46,976 nucleotides of DNA from Litorimonas sp964511495 (GTDB taxonomy: Bacteria > Pseudomonadota > Alphaproteobacteria > Caulobacterales > Maricaulaceae): NCBI GenBank assembly GCA_964511495.1, contig CAZEFT010000022.1, positions 1 through 46,976 on the forward strand, written 5' to 3'. Shown one piece after another: positions 6,596 through 16,701 of the stretch. Both the position numbers and the translations under genes were made by a program. Positions within the stretch are counted from its first letter, which is position 1. Every line of letters starts with the position of its first letter. The notes beneath the pieces were generated by a model. The model ran no database searches. It was not told where the DNA came from and worked only from the letters and a program-made list of their open reading frames with translations.

Positions 6596-8347
6596 ATGGA
6601 TCAGACGGCTTGGACATATTTTTTCGTCATCCTGACGTTCGGGATTTATATTGGTATCGCCATTTGGTCACGCGCCGGATCAACGGATGAATTTTACGTT
6701 GCCGGACATGATGTCCACCCCACAATCAACGGTATGGCGACGGCGGCAGATTGGATGAGCGCTGCCAGCTTCCTGTCCATGGCAGGGCTGATTGCCTTTC
6801 TAGGATATGGCGGATCTGTTTATTTAATGGGATGGACAGGCGGCTATGTTTTGCTTGCCCTATTGCTCGCCCCTTATTTGCGAGAGTTCGGAAAATTTAC
6901 GGTGCCGGACTTTGTAGGTGATCGTTATTATTCCAAAGCCGCGCGGGTGATTGCTGTGCTTTGCGCCTTGATTGTCAGCTTTATTTATATTGCCGGACAG
7001 ATGAAGGGTGTGGGTGTGGCCTTCTCCCGCTTCTTGGAAGTTGATTTCAACGTCGGTATTTTTATCGGCTCGGCGATTGTGTTTGTCTATGCCGTATGGG
7101 GCGGAATGAAAGGCATTACCTATACGCAGGTCGCGCAATATGTGGTGCTGATTTTCGCCTATACAGTGCCGGCGATTTTTATCTCGCTCATCATTACGGG
7201 CAATATCGTTCCGCAGCTCGGCTTTATCGGTCAGGCCGTCGGCACAGATGTCTCGATGTTGGATAAATTAAATGCGACGGTACAGGACCTTGGCTTCGCC
7301 GAATATACCTCCACGACGAAAGCGAAAATTGATATTTTTTGTATTACAGCGGCGTTGATGTTCGGCACAGCCGGACTGCCCCATGTGATTATTCGCTTCT
7401 TTACGGTCAGTTCAGCGAGAGCAGCACGGAAATCTGCGGGATGGGCTCTCGTCTTTATTGCTCTGCTTTATACAACGGCTCCTGCGGTCGGCGCTTTTGC
7501 GCGGATGAATTTTATCGATACGGTGAATGAAGCGACCTATATCCAGAGCGATGAGGATTACGAAGCGCGCGCCGCGCAGATTATCAAAGAGGGCGGCAAA
7601 CCCGTCCCCGCTTGGTATAAAGCTTGGGAAACAACGGGGCTTTTGGCGTTTGAAGACAAAAATGGTGACGGCCTCATGCAATATCGTGGGCCGAATGCGC
7701 CGGATGGTCTGGCCAATGAAGTCACGCCTAATCGCGATATATTTGTTATGGCCAATCCTGAAATTGCTAAGCTCCCCGGTTGGGTCGTTGGCCTCGTCGT
7801 GGCGGGAGGATTGGCGGCGGCTTTATCCACGGCGGCAGGGCTGCTCATGGTGATTAGTTCGGCGATTTCCCATGATTTATTAAAACGGACTTTCACACCG
7901 CAAATGACGGAAAAGCAGGAAATGCTAAGCGCGCGGCTCGCCGCCGCCGGGGCCGTTATTGCTGCGGGCCTCATTGGCGCGTTTGCCTCGGCTTTACCTT
8001 TTGTCGCAGAGGTTGTTGCGTTTGCCTTTGGCGTGGCGGCGGCTTCTCTTTTTCCGGTCATTGTTTTGGGAATTTTCTGGAAGCGGATGAATAAAGAAGG
8101 TGCGATTGCGGCCATGTTATTCGGCTTGATTTCAACGGTCAGCTATATCAGCTATTTCAAATTCATAAATGATGACGCTGCCGCTTGGTGGTTTGGAATT
8201 TCTCCCGAAGGCATAGGCTTTGCCTTTATGTGGGTGTCGCTTTTCATCGGTATCGTTGTTTCACAGCTGACCCCTGAGCCACCCCAAGATGTACAAGATA
8301 TGGTTGACGACATCCGCGTGCCTGCGGCTATTCGGACGCGCTCATAA
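6596..8347 (+). CDS. Sodium:solute symporter, ActP-like (VC_2705 type)
   Basis: 583 residues with about a dozen hydrophobic helices. The start at 6596 follows a strong GGGGGAGG. The N-terminus has the SSS-family EFYVAGHDVHPTINGMATAADWMSAASFLSMAG region, and later KGITYTQVAQYVVLIFAYT and GGLAAALSTAAGLLMVISSAISHD. A long hydrophilic loop (about residues 315-395) contains DKNGDG (354-359), a partial EF-hand-like Ca motif. The preceding DUF4212 gene and following acs strongly suggest acetate or another short-chain monocarboxylate as substrate, taken up with Na+. Family members share this neighbourhood widely. The exact substrate is inferred from context. Confidence 0.88.
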   Translation: MDQTAWTYFFVILTFGIYIGIAIWSRAGSTDEFYVAGHDVHPTINGMATAADWMSAASFLSMAGLIAFLGYGGSVYLMGWTGGYVLLALLLAPYLREFGKFTVPDFVGDRYYSKAARVIAVLCALIVSFIYIAGQMKGVGVAFSRFLEVDFNVGIFIGSAIVFVYAVWGGMKGITYTQVAQYVVLIFAYTVPAIFISLIITGNIVPQLGFIGQAVGTDVSMLDKLNATVQDLGFAEYTSTTKAKIDIFCITAALMFGTAGLPHVIIRFFTVSSARAARKSAGWALVFIALLYTTAPAVGAFARMNFIDTVNEATYIQSDEDYEARAAQIIKEGGKPVPAWYKAWETTGLLAFEDKNGDGLMQYRGPNAPDGLANEVTPNRDIFVMANPEIAKLPGWVVGLVVAGGLAAALSTAAGLLMVISSAISHDLLKRTFTPQMTEKQEMLSARLAAAGAVIAAGLIGAFASALPFVAEVVAFAFGVAAASLFPVIVLGIFWKRMNKEGAIAAMLFGLISTVSYISYFKFINDDAAAWWFGISPEGIGFAFMWVSLFIGIVVSQLTPEPPQDVQDMVDDIRVPAAIRTRS

Positions 8348-8385
8348 GTGATGAAGGTGTATTTTAAGAAGAGTATGACACAGAC

Positions 8386-10341
8386 ATGACCGAAGACATC
8401 AAATCCTATCCCGTGCCGTCTGACTTTGCGGCAAAAGCCAATCTGAGTGCGGAGAGCTATGCCTCTATCTATGCCGCGTCGATTGCTGACCCTGAAAGTT
8501 TCTGGGGCGAAATGGGGCAGCGTTTGGATTGGATGACGCCTTATAGAATTGTGAAAAACGTTTCTTGGGACCAAGAAGATTTATCTGTGCGTTGGTATGA
8601 AGACGGCGTTCTCAATGTTGCGGAAAATTGTATTGACCGACATTTGGAAAAACGCGGAGATAAGCCTGCCATCATCTGGGAAGGTGATGACCCCTCTGAG
8701 CATAAGACCTACACCTATCGTGATTTACATCGTGAAGTTTGCCGTTTTTCAAATGTGTTGAAATCCATTGGAGTGAAAAAAGGCGACCGCGTTACGCTTT
8801 ATATGCCGATGATTGTTGAGGCCGCTTTCGCCATGTTGGCCTGCGCTCGTATCGGGGCCGTTCACAGTGTTGTTTTTGGCGGGTTCTCGCCCGAAGCCTT
8901 GGCTGGGCGCATTACGGATTGTGACAGTACGGTCGTCATTACGGCGGATGAAGGTGTTAGAGGGGGGCGCAAAATTCCGTTGAAAGCGAATTGTGATGCC
9001 GCTTGCGAAATTGCCGCCAAGGCCGGAAAGCCTGTCGATAAGGTTTTATGTCTTCAACATACGGGCGGCGATATTGAGTGGGCAGAGGAACGTGATGTCT
9101 GGTACCATCAGGCGGTCAGAGGTGTCTCCGAGGATTGCCCGCCCGAACCTATGAAGGCGGAAGACCCGCTCTTTATTCTTTATACATCCGGCTCTACCGG
9201 CAAACCCAAAGGCGTTTTACATACGACGGGCGGATATTTGGTTTGGGCTTCTATCACGCATGAACATGTTTTCGACCTGAAAGAAGAAGATGTTTATTGG
9301 TGCACCGCCGATGTCGGTTGGGTCACGGGCCATAGCTATATTGTCTATGGTCCGCTCGCCAATGGGGCGACCACAGTGATGTTTGAAGGAGTGCCGACCT
9401 ATCCTGATGCGTCCCGTTTTTGGCAGGTGTGCGACAAGCATAAAGTCTCTCTTTTTTACACGGCCCCCACGGCCATTCGCGCCTTAATGCGGGAAGGGGA
9501 CGGGCCGGTGAATGCAACAGACCGCTCAAGCCTGCGCATATTGGGGACGGTCGGGGAACCAATTAACCCCGAAGCTTGGGAGTGGTATTTTCATACTGTC
9601 GGGGAGGGGCGCTGTCCCATTGTCGATACGTGGTGGCAGACGGAAACAGGCGGGGCGATGATTGTGCCATTACCCGGCACGACACAGATGAAACCCGGCT
9701 CGGCAACACTACCCTTTTTCGGGATTGAGCCCGCCTTGGTCGATGCGGATGGACAGGAATTAGAGGGCGCGACAGAAGGCAATCTCATCATTAAACAGAG
9801 TTGGCCCGGTCAAATGCGAACGGTTTATGGCGACCATCAACGTTTTATCGAAACGTACTTTTCTGCCTATCCCGGCACTTATTTCACAGGTGATGGATGT
9901 CGTCGGGACGAAGATGGGTTTTACTGGATTACGGGGCGTGTCGATGATGTGATCAATGTCTCCGGCCATCGCATGGGCACAGCCGAAGTCGAAAGCGCGC
10001 TTGTCTCGCATCCAGCCGTCGCCGAATCCGCTGTTGTTGGCTATCCGCATGAAATTAAAGGCCAAGGGATTTATGCCTATGTCACCTGTGTGGCGAACGT
10101 GGACGGTGATGCGGCCTTGCGCAAAGATTTGGGGGCGCATGTTCGAAAAGAAATTGGCCCGATTGCTTCGCCTGACCTTATCCAATTCGCACCCGGTTTG
10201 CCGAAAACGCGCTCAGGCAAAATCATGCGACGTATTTTGCGCAAAATTGCTGAGAATAGTTTCGACAATCTCGGGGATATATCAACTTTAGCCGATCCTT
10301 CCGTAGTGGACGAATTAATTGCCAATCGGGTGAATAAATAA
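8386..10341 (+). CDS. acs: Acetyl-CoA synthetase (AMP-forming)
   Basis: 651 residues, the normal length for Acs. The adenylate-forming P-loop YTSGSTGKPKG is at 266-276, the acetate-pocket region contains VGWVTGHSYIVYGPL, DTWWQTETGG precedes the hinge, and the C-terminal PKTRSGKIMRR carries the catalytic Lys612, the residue regulated by acetylation in Acs enzymes. It converts acetate, ATP and CoA to acetyl-CoA, AMP and PPi. It sits 38 bp after the symporter, so uptake and activation are coupled, and the product would feed the glyoxylate-shunt genes further right in the window. Confidence 0.95.
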   Translation: MTEDIKSYPVPSDFAAKANLSAESYASIYAASIADPESFWGEMGQRLDWMTPYRIVKNVSWDQEDLSVRWYEDGVLNVAENCIDRHLEKRGDKPAIIWEGDDPSEHKTYTYRDLHREVCRFSNVLKSIGVKKGDRVTLYMPMIVEAAFAMLACARIGAVHSVVFGGFSPEALAGRITDCDSTVVITADEGVRGGRKIPLKANCDAACEIAAKAGKPVDKVLCLQHTGGDIEWAEERDVWYHQAVRGVSEDCPPEPMKAEDPLFILYTSGSTGKPKGVLHTTGGYLVWASITHEHVFDLKEEDVYWCTADVGWVTGHSYIVYGPLANGATTVMFEGVPTYPDASRFWQVCDKHKVSLFYTAPTAIRALMREGDGPVNATDRSSLRILGTVGEPINPEAWEWYFHTVGEGRCPIVDTWWQTETGGAMIVPLPGTTQMKPGSATLPFFGIEPALVDADGQELEGATEGNLIIKQSWPGQMRTVYGDHQRFIETYFSAYPGTYFTGDGCRRDEDGFYWITGRVDDVINVSGHRMGTAEVESALVSHPAVAESAVVGYPHEIKGQGIYAYVTCVANVDGDAALRKDLGAHVRKEIGPIASPDLIQFAPGLPKTRSGKIMRRILRKIAENSFDNLGDISTLADPSVVDELIANRVNK

Positions 10342-10372
10342 CAGTAAACAATCAAAGAGAATTGAAAAAATT

Positions 10373-11908
10373 ATGACATTACAGCTTCGGGATTGGGTTC
10401 ATTATCACGCGGAAACAACGCCTAAAAAGCGGGCCATGCTTGACCTCGCGAGTGGCCGTGATTTCTCCTATGCCGACATGCATGACCGCGTAGCCAAGGT
10501 TGCCGGCTTTTTAAAAGCTAAAGGGATTAAGCCCGGAGACCGGGTCGCCTATCTGGCGTTGAACACAACCGATGTGATGGAATTAATTTTTGGCTGTTGG
10601 CGTGTTGGGGCGGTCTGTCTGGCCTTGAATTTCCGTCTCGCCCCGCCGGAACTGGCTTATATTCTGAAAGATTCCGAAGCCTCCATGGTTGTGGTGGATA
10701 TTCCTTTTGCAGGTCTCGCCGAAGGAACCAAAGCTCTGTGTGACGTGCCGCATTGGGTGGGGACAACCGGTATGGGCGGGGAGAGCGAATATGAGACGGG
10801 CCTCGCCGAAAGCGCCCCGATTTATGATATTCACCCGCAAAGCCTCGAAGACCAGGCCTTGCTGATGTATTCTTCCGGCACGACGGGTGCTCCAAAGGGC
10901 GTGATAATCACCCATGCCATGTTGGAATTTACGAATGCTGCCGCCGTCCGGACGGGGGGCGTACATCCTGATAATGTTTCGCTGAATAACATGCCGCTTT
11001 TTCATATTGGCGGTCTGAATGTCACTGCGCTGCCCGCTATATGGGTCGGCGGCACAGCCATTATCATGCGGTTATTTGATGTCGATGCGACCTTAAAGGC
11101 GATTGATAATGCCGATTTAAATATCAATACCGTCTTCATGGTGCCTGCGGCCTATAATGCAATGCGCGCTCACCCTGATATTGAGAACATTGATTTTTCA
11201 AGGTTGGACGTTGCGCTTTGCGGGGCAGAAACCGTCCCTGTTGCATTGATGGATTGGTGGCGCGAGCGCGGCATTTATATTCAAGAAGGCTATGGCATGA
11301 CCGAAACGGCTGCCGCAGGGTGTATGCTGCGAAAAGAGGATATTCCGCATAAGGTCGGCTCAGCCGGGCGACCGCTCATGCATACACGTATCAAAATTGT
11401 GGATGAAGCCGGAGAGACTTGCGCGCCAAATGTGCAGGGTGAAATCTGGTTTAAAGGTCTGTCAGTGACACCCGGATATTGGCGCAATGAAGCGGCGAAT
11501 GAATCCTCTTTCGTCGATGGCTGGTTCCGCTCGGGTGATATCGGGCGTAAGGATGAGGACGGCTATATCTATATCGATGACCGCATTAAGGACATGTATA
11601 TTTCGGGTGGCGAAAATGTTTACCCCGCAGAAATTGAAAACCTGCTTTATCAAATGCCGCAAATTGCCGAAGTGGCAGTTGTCGGCGTGAAACATGAGAA
11701 GTGGGGCGAAACGGGCTGCGTTGTTGCTGTTGTAAAAGACGGGGAAACGCTCTGCCTTGATGATGTCTTGGGCCATGTCGACGATAAACTTGCCAAGTTC
11801 AAGCAGCCTCAATATTTACATCTCATGGATGAGTTGCCACGCAATGGAACGGGTAAGGTTTTGAAGTTTGAGTTACGAAAAACCCTGCCGGATATTTTAT
11901 CGGATTGA
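10373..11908 (+). CDS. Acyl-CoA ligase (AMP-binding family)
   Basis: 511 residues of the ANL superfamily: YSSGTTGAPKG at 166-176, EGYGMTETAA, the hinge region DRIKDMYISGGENVYPAEIE (SGGENVYPAE 411-420) and the C-terminal PRNGTGKVLK with catalytic Lys495. It ligates a carboxylic acid to CoA through an acyl-AMP. It resembles medium- or long-chain fatty-acid CoA ligases more than Acs. It follows acs by 31 bp on the same strand and may be in the same transcript. The acid substrate cannot be read from the sequence. Confidence 0.88.
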   Translation: MTLQLRDWVHYHAETTPKKRAMLDLASGRDFSYADMHDRVAKVAGFLKAKGIKPGDRVAYLALNTTDVMELIFGCWRVGAVCLALNFRLAPPELAYILKDSEASMVVVDIPFAGLAEGTKALCDVPHWVGTTGMGGESEYETGLAESAPIYDIHPQSLEDQALLMYSSGTTGAPKGVIITHAMLEFTNAAAVRTGGVHPDNVSLNNMPLFHIGGLNVTALPAIWVGGTAIIMRLFDVDATLKAIDNADLNINTVFMVPAAYNAMRAHPDIENIDFSRLDVALCGAETVPVALMDWWRERGIYIQEGYGMTETAAAGCMLRKEDIPHKVGSAGRPLMHTRIKIVDEAGETCAPNVQGEIWFKGLSVTPGYWRNEAANESSFVDGWFRSGDIGRKDEDGYIYIDDRIKDMYISGGENVYPAEIENLLYQMPQIAEVAVVGVKHEKWGETGCVVAVVKDGETLCLDDVLGHVDDKLAKFKQPQYLHLMDELPRNGTGKVLKFELRKTLPDILSD

Positions 11909-11928
11909 GGGTTTTGAACACGTGCCGT

Positions 11929-12503
11929 CTATTTGAAGAGGCGGTATTTCATTGGCAAAAACCAGATCATTGACACGGCTAAAATTATGGCAACCCACAT
12001 TGTGATGTCACCCAGATCAATCACATTATAGCGTTCTAATGCGTTGGACACTGCTGCTGTTACAAAGCCGATAATGCCGCCGATGATGAGGGCTTCTGAT
12101 ATAATTTTCCAAAAAGGACGGTTAACGAAAGCCATGGGGGCATCACACCACCCAACAAATTTCTCGACATTGTGAAAGACTTTTTCGGTTCTGTGGAGGC
12201 GTACAAATTCACGGTTTTTGTGAGAGTAAACTCTGTCTCCATTGATATAGACGTGGAGTCCATAGGCAAAGGCACTGATAGGGGCGAATATAAGCCTATA
12301 AGCCTATAAGCCGTCCCCTCAAAATGGACAGTAATAGTTTGGGGTGACAGCATTTCCAAAGCTGTTTGTTCAATTTTTTCATCAAATTTCAACATGTCAT
12401 TCACCCAAACCGAATAGCGATATCCGTTTGACGTCGTGCGTAACTTTGCACGCCAAGGGCGGCCGTCTAAATCGAACCTGAAAGTTGAAGACAATAATCC
12501 CAT
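11929..12503 (-). pseudogene. Membrane protein gene split by an 8-bp tandem-repeat frameshift
   Basis: Two overlapping minus-strand frames (start 12503, stop 11929) are halves of one gene. The upstream frame encodes MGLLSSTFRFDLDGRPWRAK through VHFEGTAYRL, then leaves frame within three tandem copies of TATAAGCC (12289-12312). Removing one 8-bp copy joins it to a frame reading IFAPISAFAYGLHVYINGD, FVGWCDAPMAFVNRPFW and two C-terminal transmembrane helices (EALIIGGIIGFVTAAVSNAL and ITMWVAIILAVSMIWFL). The repaired protein is 188 residues. Either it is a recent disruption or the copy number switches expression. I do not recognise the family. It is convergent with the acyl-CoA ligase gene. Confidence 0.7.
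12289..12312. repeat. Octanucleotide tandem repeat, 3 copies of TATAAGCC
   Basis: Three perfect head-to-tail copies of TATAAGCC lie inside the membrane-protein gene on the opposite strand. Two copies keep that gene in frame and three break it, so the tract is the frameshift site. Slippage would restore the frame. Confidence 0.9.
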
Positions 12504-12673
12504 AGAGAGTACTTAGTCGCTGATTTATCTTAGGTAAAAAATATGGATTCTATATATTTCATAATTGTTTTTTATAGATTTCACGCGCTGAGTAAAATGT
12601 AACCGTTTGTGAGTTTGCCTCTCGCGCCTTTCCGCTATGGCTGTCATAAGCCAGAAATAATCAGCGGGGAAAT

Positions 12674-15226
12674 ATGGGTCAGTTTGGACGCCTTTTACTA
12701 TGTTCGGTTGCAGCGATTGGACTCTTATCAGCGTGTGGCGGTGGGGGAAGTAGTAGTGCACCCAGCGCCGGACCGATTTCTCCGCCCCCCCCTCCACCTC
12801 CGCCGCCTCCGCCCCCTCCGCCCCCTCCGCCACCACCGCCCACTGTCACAGCGGATACAGCGATTGCGGCGAAGGATGCGCAATGCTTTCAGGGTGGGAC
12901 GTTAAGCCAATCTGGCCCTGATAATAACGGAAACGGTGTGTTGGATGCTGCGGAGGTCACGTCTTCATCTGTGAGTTGTTCGACCACTCAAATTAATACG
13001 GCGGTGAATTTTACGCCGCTGTCCTTTTTTCCGCTTTGCCAACAATTAGGCCCAAATTGTAATATCAGTACACTGACAAATGCGGAGATTATTGACGTCT
13101 CCGGTGACGGGAATACGTTACTCTATTCGGATGATTTGCGCACGGTTATTGGATTTGTGGACATCACTAACCCTGAAACGCCTCTGCCTTTGGGTGCGAC
13201 ACCCGTTTTGTCCGGTCGCCCGACCGCGATCGCGGTGAAAGGGAATGTCGCTCTCGCGCCTCTTTTGGCTGACACAGGCTCATCCAACCGCAATGGCTCT
13301 CTTGTTGTGATTGATATTGCCACACAATCTGTTTTGCGAACTTTGGCGCTTGGAGGTCAACCTGATGCTATCTCAGTCTCGCCTGACGGAACACGTGCCC
13401 TTATTGCTATTGAAAATGAAGGGGCGGCGACACAAGACCCGAATGCGAATGAACAAATTCCCGATGGTTTCGTGACGATTGTTGATATTAGCGACGCCAA
13501 TGTCGCCAATTGGAGTCTGAGCAATGTTACCATTCCGCGTTTTGGCACGAATGTGAACGGTCGCCCCGAACCGGAAAATATCGATATTAATGCGCAGAAT
13601 ATTGCAGCCGTCACTTTGCAGGAAACCAATGCCGTCGCTCTGGTCAATTTAAATAATGCCCAAGTAAGCGGGCCATTTTTGCTTGGCTCTGAACAGCTTT
13701 CCGGTGTTGATTTGAATGATGACGAACCGCGTTTAATTGACCAGACACAAACCTCCACACGGACATATCCGCGTCAGCCCGACGGAATTGTTTGGATTAA
13801 TAATAACCGCTTCGTCACCGTCAATGAAGGGGATGAAGAGTTTACTGGCACGCGGGATTTTTCAATTTTTGATACAGCCGGAAATTTGAATTTCACGGCA
13901 GGCTCGGAGATGGAGCGGGAGGCGGCGTCTGTCGGACATTATCCCGATCAACGCTCAGGCGAGCGAGGGATTGAACCCAATACGGCTGATCTCGAAATTT
14001 TTGGAGATGAGCGTTACCTTTTCGTCAATACGGAACGCGCCCATTTGACCTATATTTATAATATTGCCGATGCAACCGAACCTGTCTTCAAACAAGTTTT
14101 GCCCGGGCCAACGCGTCCGGAAGGGGTGAAAGCAATCCCGTCGCGCAATCTTTTGGCGGTGAGCGGTGAGCGTGATGCGCGCGGTAATTACCGCTCGGGC
14201 ATTGCGCTTTACCGTTTGGATACCCAAGCTCAAACTTACCCCGTTATCAAAGGTGTTGATCGCGCCGATGGCAGCCCCATCCCCTTTGGCGCATTATCAG
14301 GTTTGGCTGCTGACCCCGTTCAGGCGGCAATAGTCTATGCGGTTGAAGACGGTTATTTCGATGCCAACAGGATTTTAGAAATCGACATGTCCGTGACACC
14401 GGCGAGTTTACGTCGGGAGATAAGAGTCACCGATCCCAATAATCTGATCAATGCCTTGCCCATTGCCACGGTCAATAATGACCGGAACACATTTGACGGG
14501 GAAGACCGCGATGACTTGAAAAATGCTGACGGTACCGTCAATTTGGATTTTGAAGGGATTGCGATGGCAACAGGTGGAGGGTTTTGGCTCGTCGCCGAAG
14601 GGGACGGGACGTTCAATACGACTTTGTTTGATCCCATTAATTCCCGCAACCGTATTTTCAAAACAGATGCCGATGGGGTGATAACAGATATTATTTCTCT
14701 ACCCGATAATGTGAATCTTATCCAAAGCGATTTTGGTTTTGCCGGAGTCGCCGAAGGCGGCGGTAAACTCTATGTCCCATTTGAGCGCGATTGGAATGCA
14801 GAGATCAAGCCGCGCATCGGTATTTATGATATAGCAACGCAGCTCTGGTCTTTTGTGTTTTATACATTTGACCCGATTGAATCTCAAAATGGCGGCGGCC
14901 GTAACCTCAGCGGTATTACGGCGTTGGGCAATGGGAAAGTCCTCATTCTTGAAAGAGATGATCAAGGCGGGCCCGACGCCGCGATTAAACGTCTTTATGA
15001 GGTTGACCTATCAGGGGTCAATAATGGTGATACGGTGACGAAAACCTTACGTAGAGATCTCATCGCATCTGGGGATATCCCCCGCCAAGGCGGTCAGATT
15101 TTAGAGCGGGTTGAAGGCGTCACCGTCAACACATTGGGAGAGGTGATTATCGTCACCGATAATGACGGGGCCGATGAAAGCAACGGCGAAACCGCACTCC
15201 TCAATCTCGGTGATATTCTGCCATAA
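12674..15226 (+). CDS. Phytase-like (esterase-like activity) lipoprotein with polyproline linker
   Basis: 850 residues. A lipoprotein signal ends in LLSAC (Cys21), then a Gly/Ser stretch and an uninterrupted run of 20 prolines (residues 37-56), presumably a rigid spacer from the membrane. An EF-hand-like loop DNNGNGVLDAAE is at 83-94. Residues about 130-510 look like a YncE-type beta-propeller (GSLVVIDIATQSVLRTLALGGQPDAISVSPDG). The C-terminal part, from about 525, matches the family annotated 'esterase-like activity of phytase' (PFGALSGLAAD, VEDGYFDANRILEID, DFEGIAMATGGGFWLVAEGD). It may be a surface phosphomonoesterase for phosphate scavenging, but activity is unproven. It is convergent with cardiolipin synthase (8 bp gap). 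Confidence 0.78.
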   Translation: MGQFGRLLLCSVAAIGLLSACGGGGSSSAPSAGPISPPPPPPPPPPPPPPPPPPPPTVTADTAIAAKDAQCFQGGTLSQSGPDNNGNGVLDAAEVTSSSVSCSTTQINTAVNFTPLSFFPLCQQLGPNCNISTLTNAEIIDVSGDGNTLLYSDDLRTVIGFVDITNPETPLPLGATPVLSGRPTAIAVKGNVALAPLLADTGSSNRNGSLVVIDIATQSVLRTLALGGQPDAISVSPDGTRALIAIENEGAATQDPNANEQIPDGFVTIVDISDANVANWSLSNVTIPRFGTNVNGRPEPENIDINAQNIAAVTLQETNAVALVNLNNAQVSGPFLLGSEQLSGVDLNDDEPRLIDQTQTSTRTYPRQPDGIVWINNNRFVTVNEGDEEFTGTRDFSIFDTAGNLNFTAGSEMEREAASVGHYPDQRSGERGIEPNTADLEIFGDERYLFVNTERAHLTYIYNIADATEPVFKQVLPGPTRPEGVKAIPSRNLLAVSGERDARGNYRSGIALYRLDTQAQTYPVIKGVDRADGSPIPFGALSGLAADPVQAAIVYAVEDGYFDANRILEIDMSVTPASLRREIRVTDPNNLINALPIATVNNDRNTFDGEDRDDLKNADGTVNLDFEGIAMATGGGFWLVAEGDGTFNTTLFDPINSRNRIFKTDADGVITDIISLPDNVNLIQSDFGFAGVAEGGGKLYVPFERDWNAEIKPRIGIYDIATQLWSFVFYTFDPIESQNGGGRNLSGITALGNGKVLILERDDQGGPDAAIKRLYEVDLSGVNNGDTVTKTLRRDLIASGDIPRQGGQILERVEGVTVNTLGEVIIVTDNDGADESNGETALLNLGDILP

Positions 15227-15234
15227 GCATAGGA

Positions 15235-16701
15235 TTACAAAAGCGGACTCGCCAAGCGGACGCAGTTCTCGGCGAACATAACCATTTTGGGTCTGTACCC
15301 GTCGAGCCAATCCGTGACCAAAACTTCGTCCGAGTTTTGGATGTAATCCATCATGATTGCTTTGACCTCTGCACAGTCAGCGCGATTATGGAGGGCGACT
15401 GTGATTTCCAAATTGAGATAGAAACTGCGCATATCCAAATTGACCGTGCCGAGGTAACAGACATCGCCGTCGATCAAAATGACCTTTGAATGAAGTAGGC
15501 CGTCCGTGAATTCATAGAGCGAAATTCCTGCCTTTAATAATTCGCCATAATAGGAATGACTGGCGAAGCTAACCAGTTTGGAATCGACTTTTTTGGGAAC
15601 AATAATGCGTACATCGACACCGCGTCGCGCGGCATTGGTCAGAGCCAGTAAAAGCGGTTCATCGGGGATGAGGTAAGGCGTCGCAATATCAATCGATTCT
15701 TGGGCGTTATAGATAGAGGCGATAATGGTCTCGTAGATAATGCTCGTTGACATTTCTGGGCCTGACGGGATGAGTTGTATGGGGCTGTCATCCAAGTCAT
15801 CCTCAAATTCAGAAGTTATATTTACATCTGATAAGGGGGGTATTTTTTTGATGGTCTCATCATTGAAAACGTCCAACACATAATCGGTGTGAAAGACCAC
15901 GCTTAGGGCCTCGGCAATATCGCCTTCCATGCGGATAAAAATATCCACCCAAGCTCCGACGTTTTTTTTGATTTTAAAATGATCCGGGTCGGCGAGATTA
16001 AAGCTGCCTGTAAAGGCAATGTCCCGATCAATGACGACAATTTTTCGGTGATTACGTAGGTCAGAGCGACGAAAGAAAGTTTTGATGATACCGGTAGGCA
16101 ATGAATCGACGACTTCCACTCCCGCCTCGTCAAACTTTTTCGGCCAGTCGGATTTGAAGAAGCCGCGACTACCGATATGGTCGGCCAAAATTTTACACTC
16201 TACGCCCCGCTGTGCGGCTCGTAAGACGGCGTCCAGAACCAGATTCACGCGCCCTTGCGGATCAATAATATAGAACTCCAAAAAGCAACTTGATTTCGCT
16301 TTGTTGATATCATTGATGAGCGTTTCGAACATGACGTCTGGTGTGTTCATCAATTTCACGCGATTATTAGACCGAATGTGAAATCCTGTCCCTTGGGCTG
16401 CGACTTCGCCGATTTTCATGAAGTTATCTTCGATTTCAGGATGAGTTGCGTCTTCTGCGCCGTCCTGAATGCCGAGCTGTTTTTGATAATATTGTCGCAC
16501 AATCTTGCCGAGCCGCAGGCGCTTTCGTCCCAAACGGTGGTCACCGATCAGCATATAAAAAGCGAAGCCCAGATAAGGAATAACGGAGACAATAATAATC
16601 CATGCCAGTGAGGTTCCAACAGGGAGGCGACGGAAAATAACCTTCACGGCGACGCCGACCACGATCGCAATATGCAAAATTAACGCGATCGATGTCAGCA
16701 T
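15235..16701 (-). CDS. cls: Cardiolipin synthase
   Basis: 488 residues with two N-terminal transmembrane helices (ALILHIAIVVGVAVKVIF and LAWIIIVSVIPYLGFAFYMLIG) and two phospholipase-D motifs: HRKIVVID (His218, Lys220, Asp225) and HSKVILID (His404, Lys406, Asp411). This is the ClsA-like bacterial cardiolipin synthase layout, transferring phosphatidyl groups between phosphatidylglycerol molecules at the inner membrane. The start is supported by AAAAGGAG six bases upstream. The EEP hydrolase gene is divergent from it; in E. coli clsB lies next to the EEP gene ybhP, a comparable pairing. Confidence 0.9.
   Translation of the reverse strand: MLTSIALILHIAIVVGVAVKVIFRRLPVGTSLAWIIIVSVIPYLGFAFYMLIGDHRLGRKRLRLGKIVRQYYQKQLGIQDGAEDATHPEIEDNFMKIGEVAAQGTGFHIRSNNRVKLMNTPDVMFETLINDINKAKSSCFLEFYIIDPQGRVNLVLDAVLRAAQRGVECKILADHIGSRGFFKSDWPKKFDEAGVEVVDSLPTGIIKTFFRRSDLRNHRKIVVIDRDIAFTGSFNLADPDHFKIKKNVGAWVDIFIRMEGDIAEALSVVFHTDYVLDVFNDETIKKIPPLSDVNITSEFEDDLDDSPIQLIPSGPEMSTSIIYETIIASIYNAQESIDIATPYLIPDEPLLLALTNAARRGVDVRIIVPKKVDSKLVSFASHSYYGELLKAGISLYEFTDGLLHSKVILIDGDVCYLGTVNLDMRSFYLNLEITVALHNRADCAEVKAIMMDYIQNSDEVLVTDWLDGYRPKMVMFAENCVRLASPLL

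Noticed and set aside
12525..12836. Minus-strand frame with Glu/Gly/Ala-rich start
   Set aside because: It is the antisense of the polyproline run and signal peptide of the phytase-like lipoprotein.
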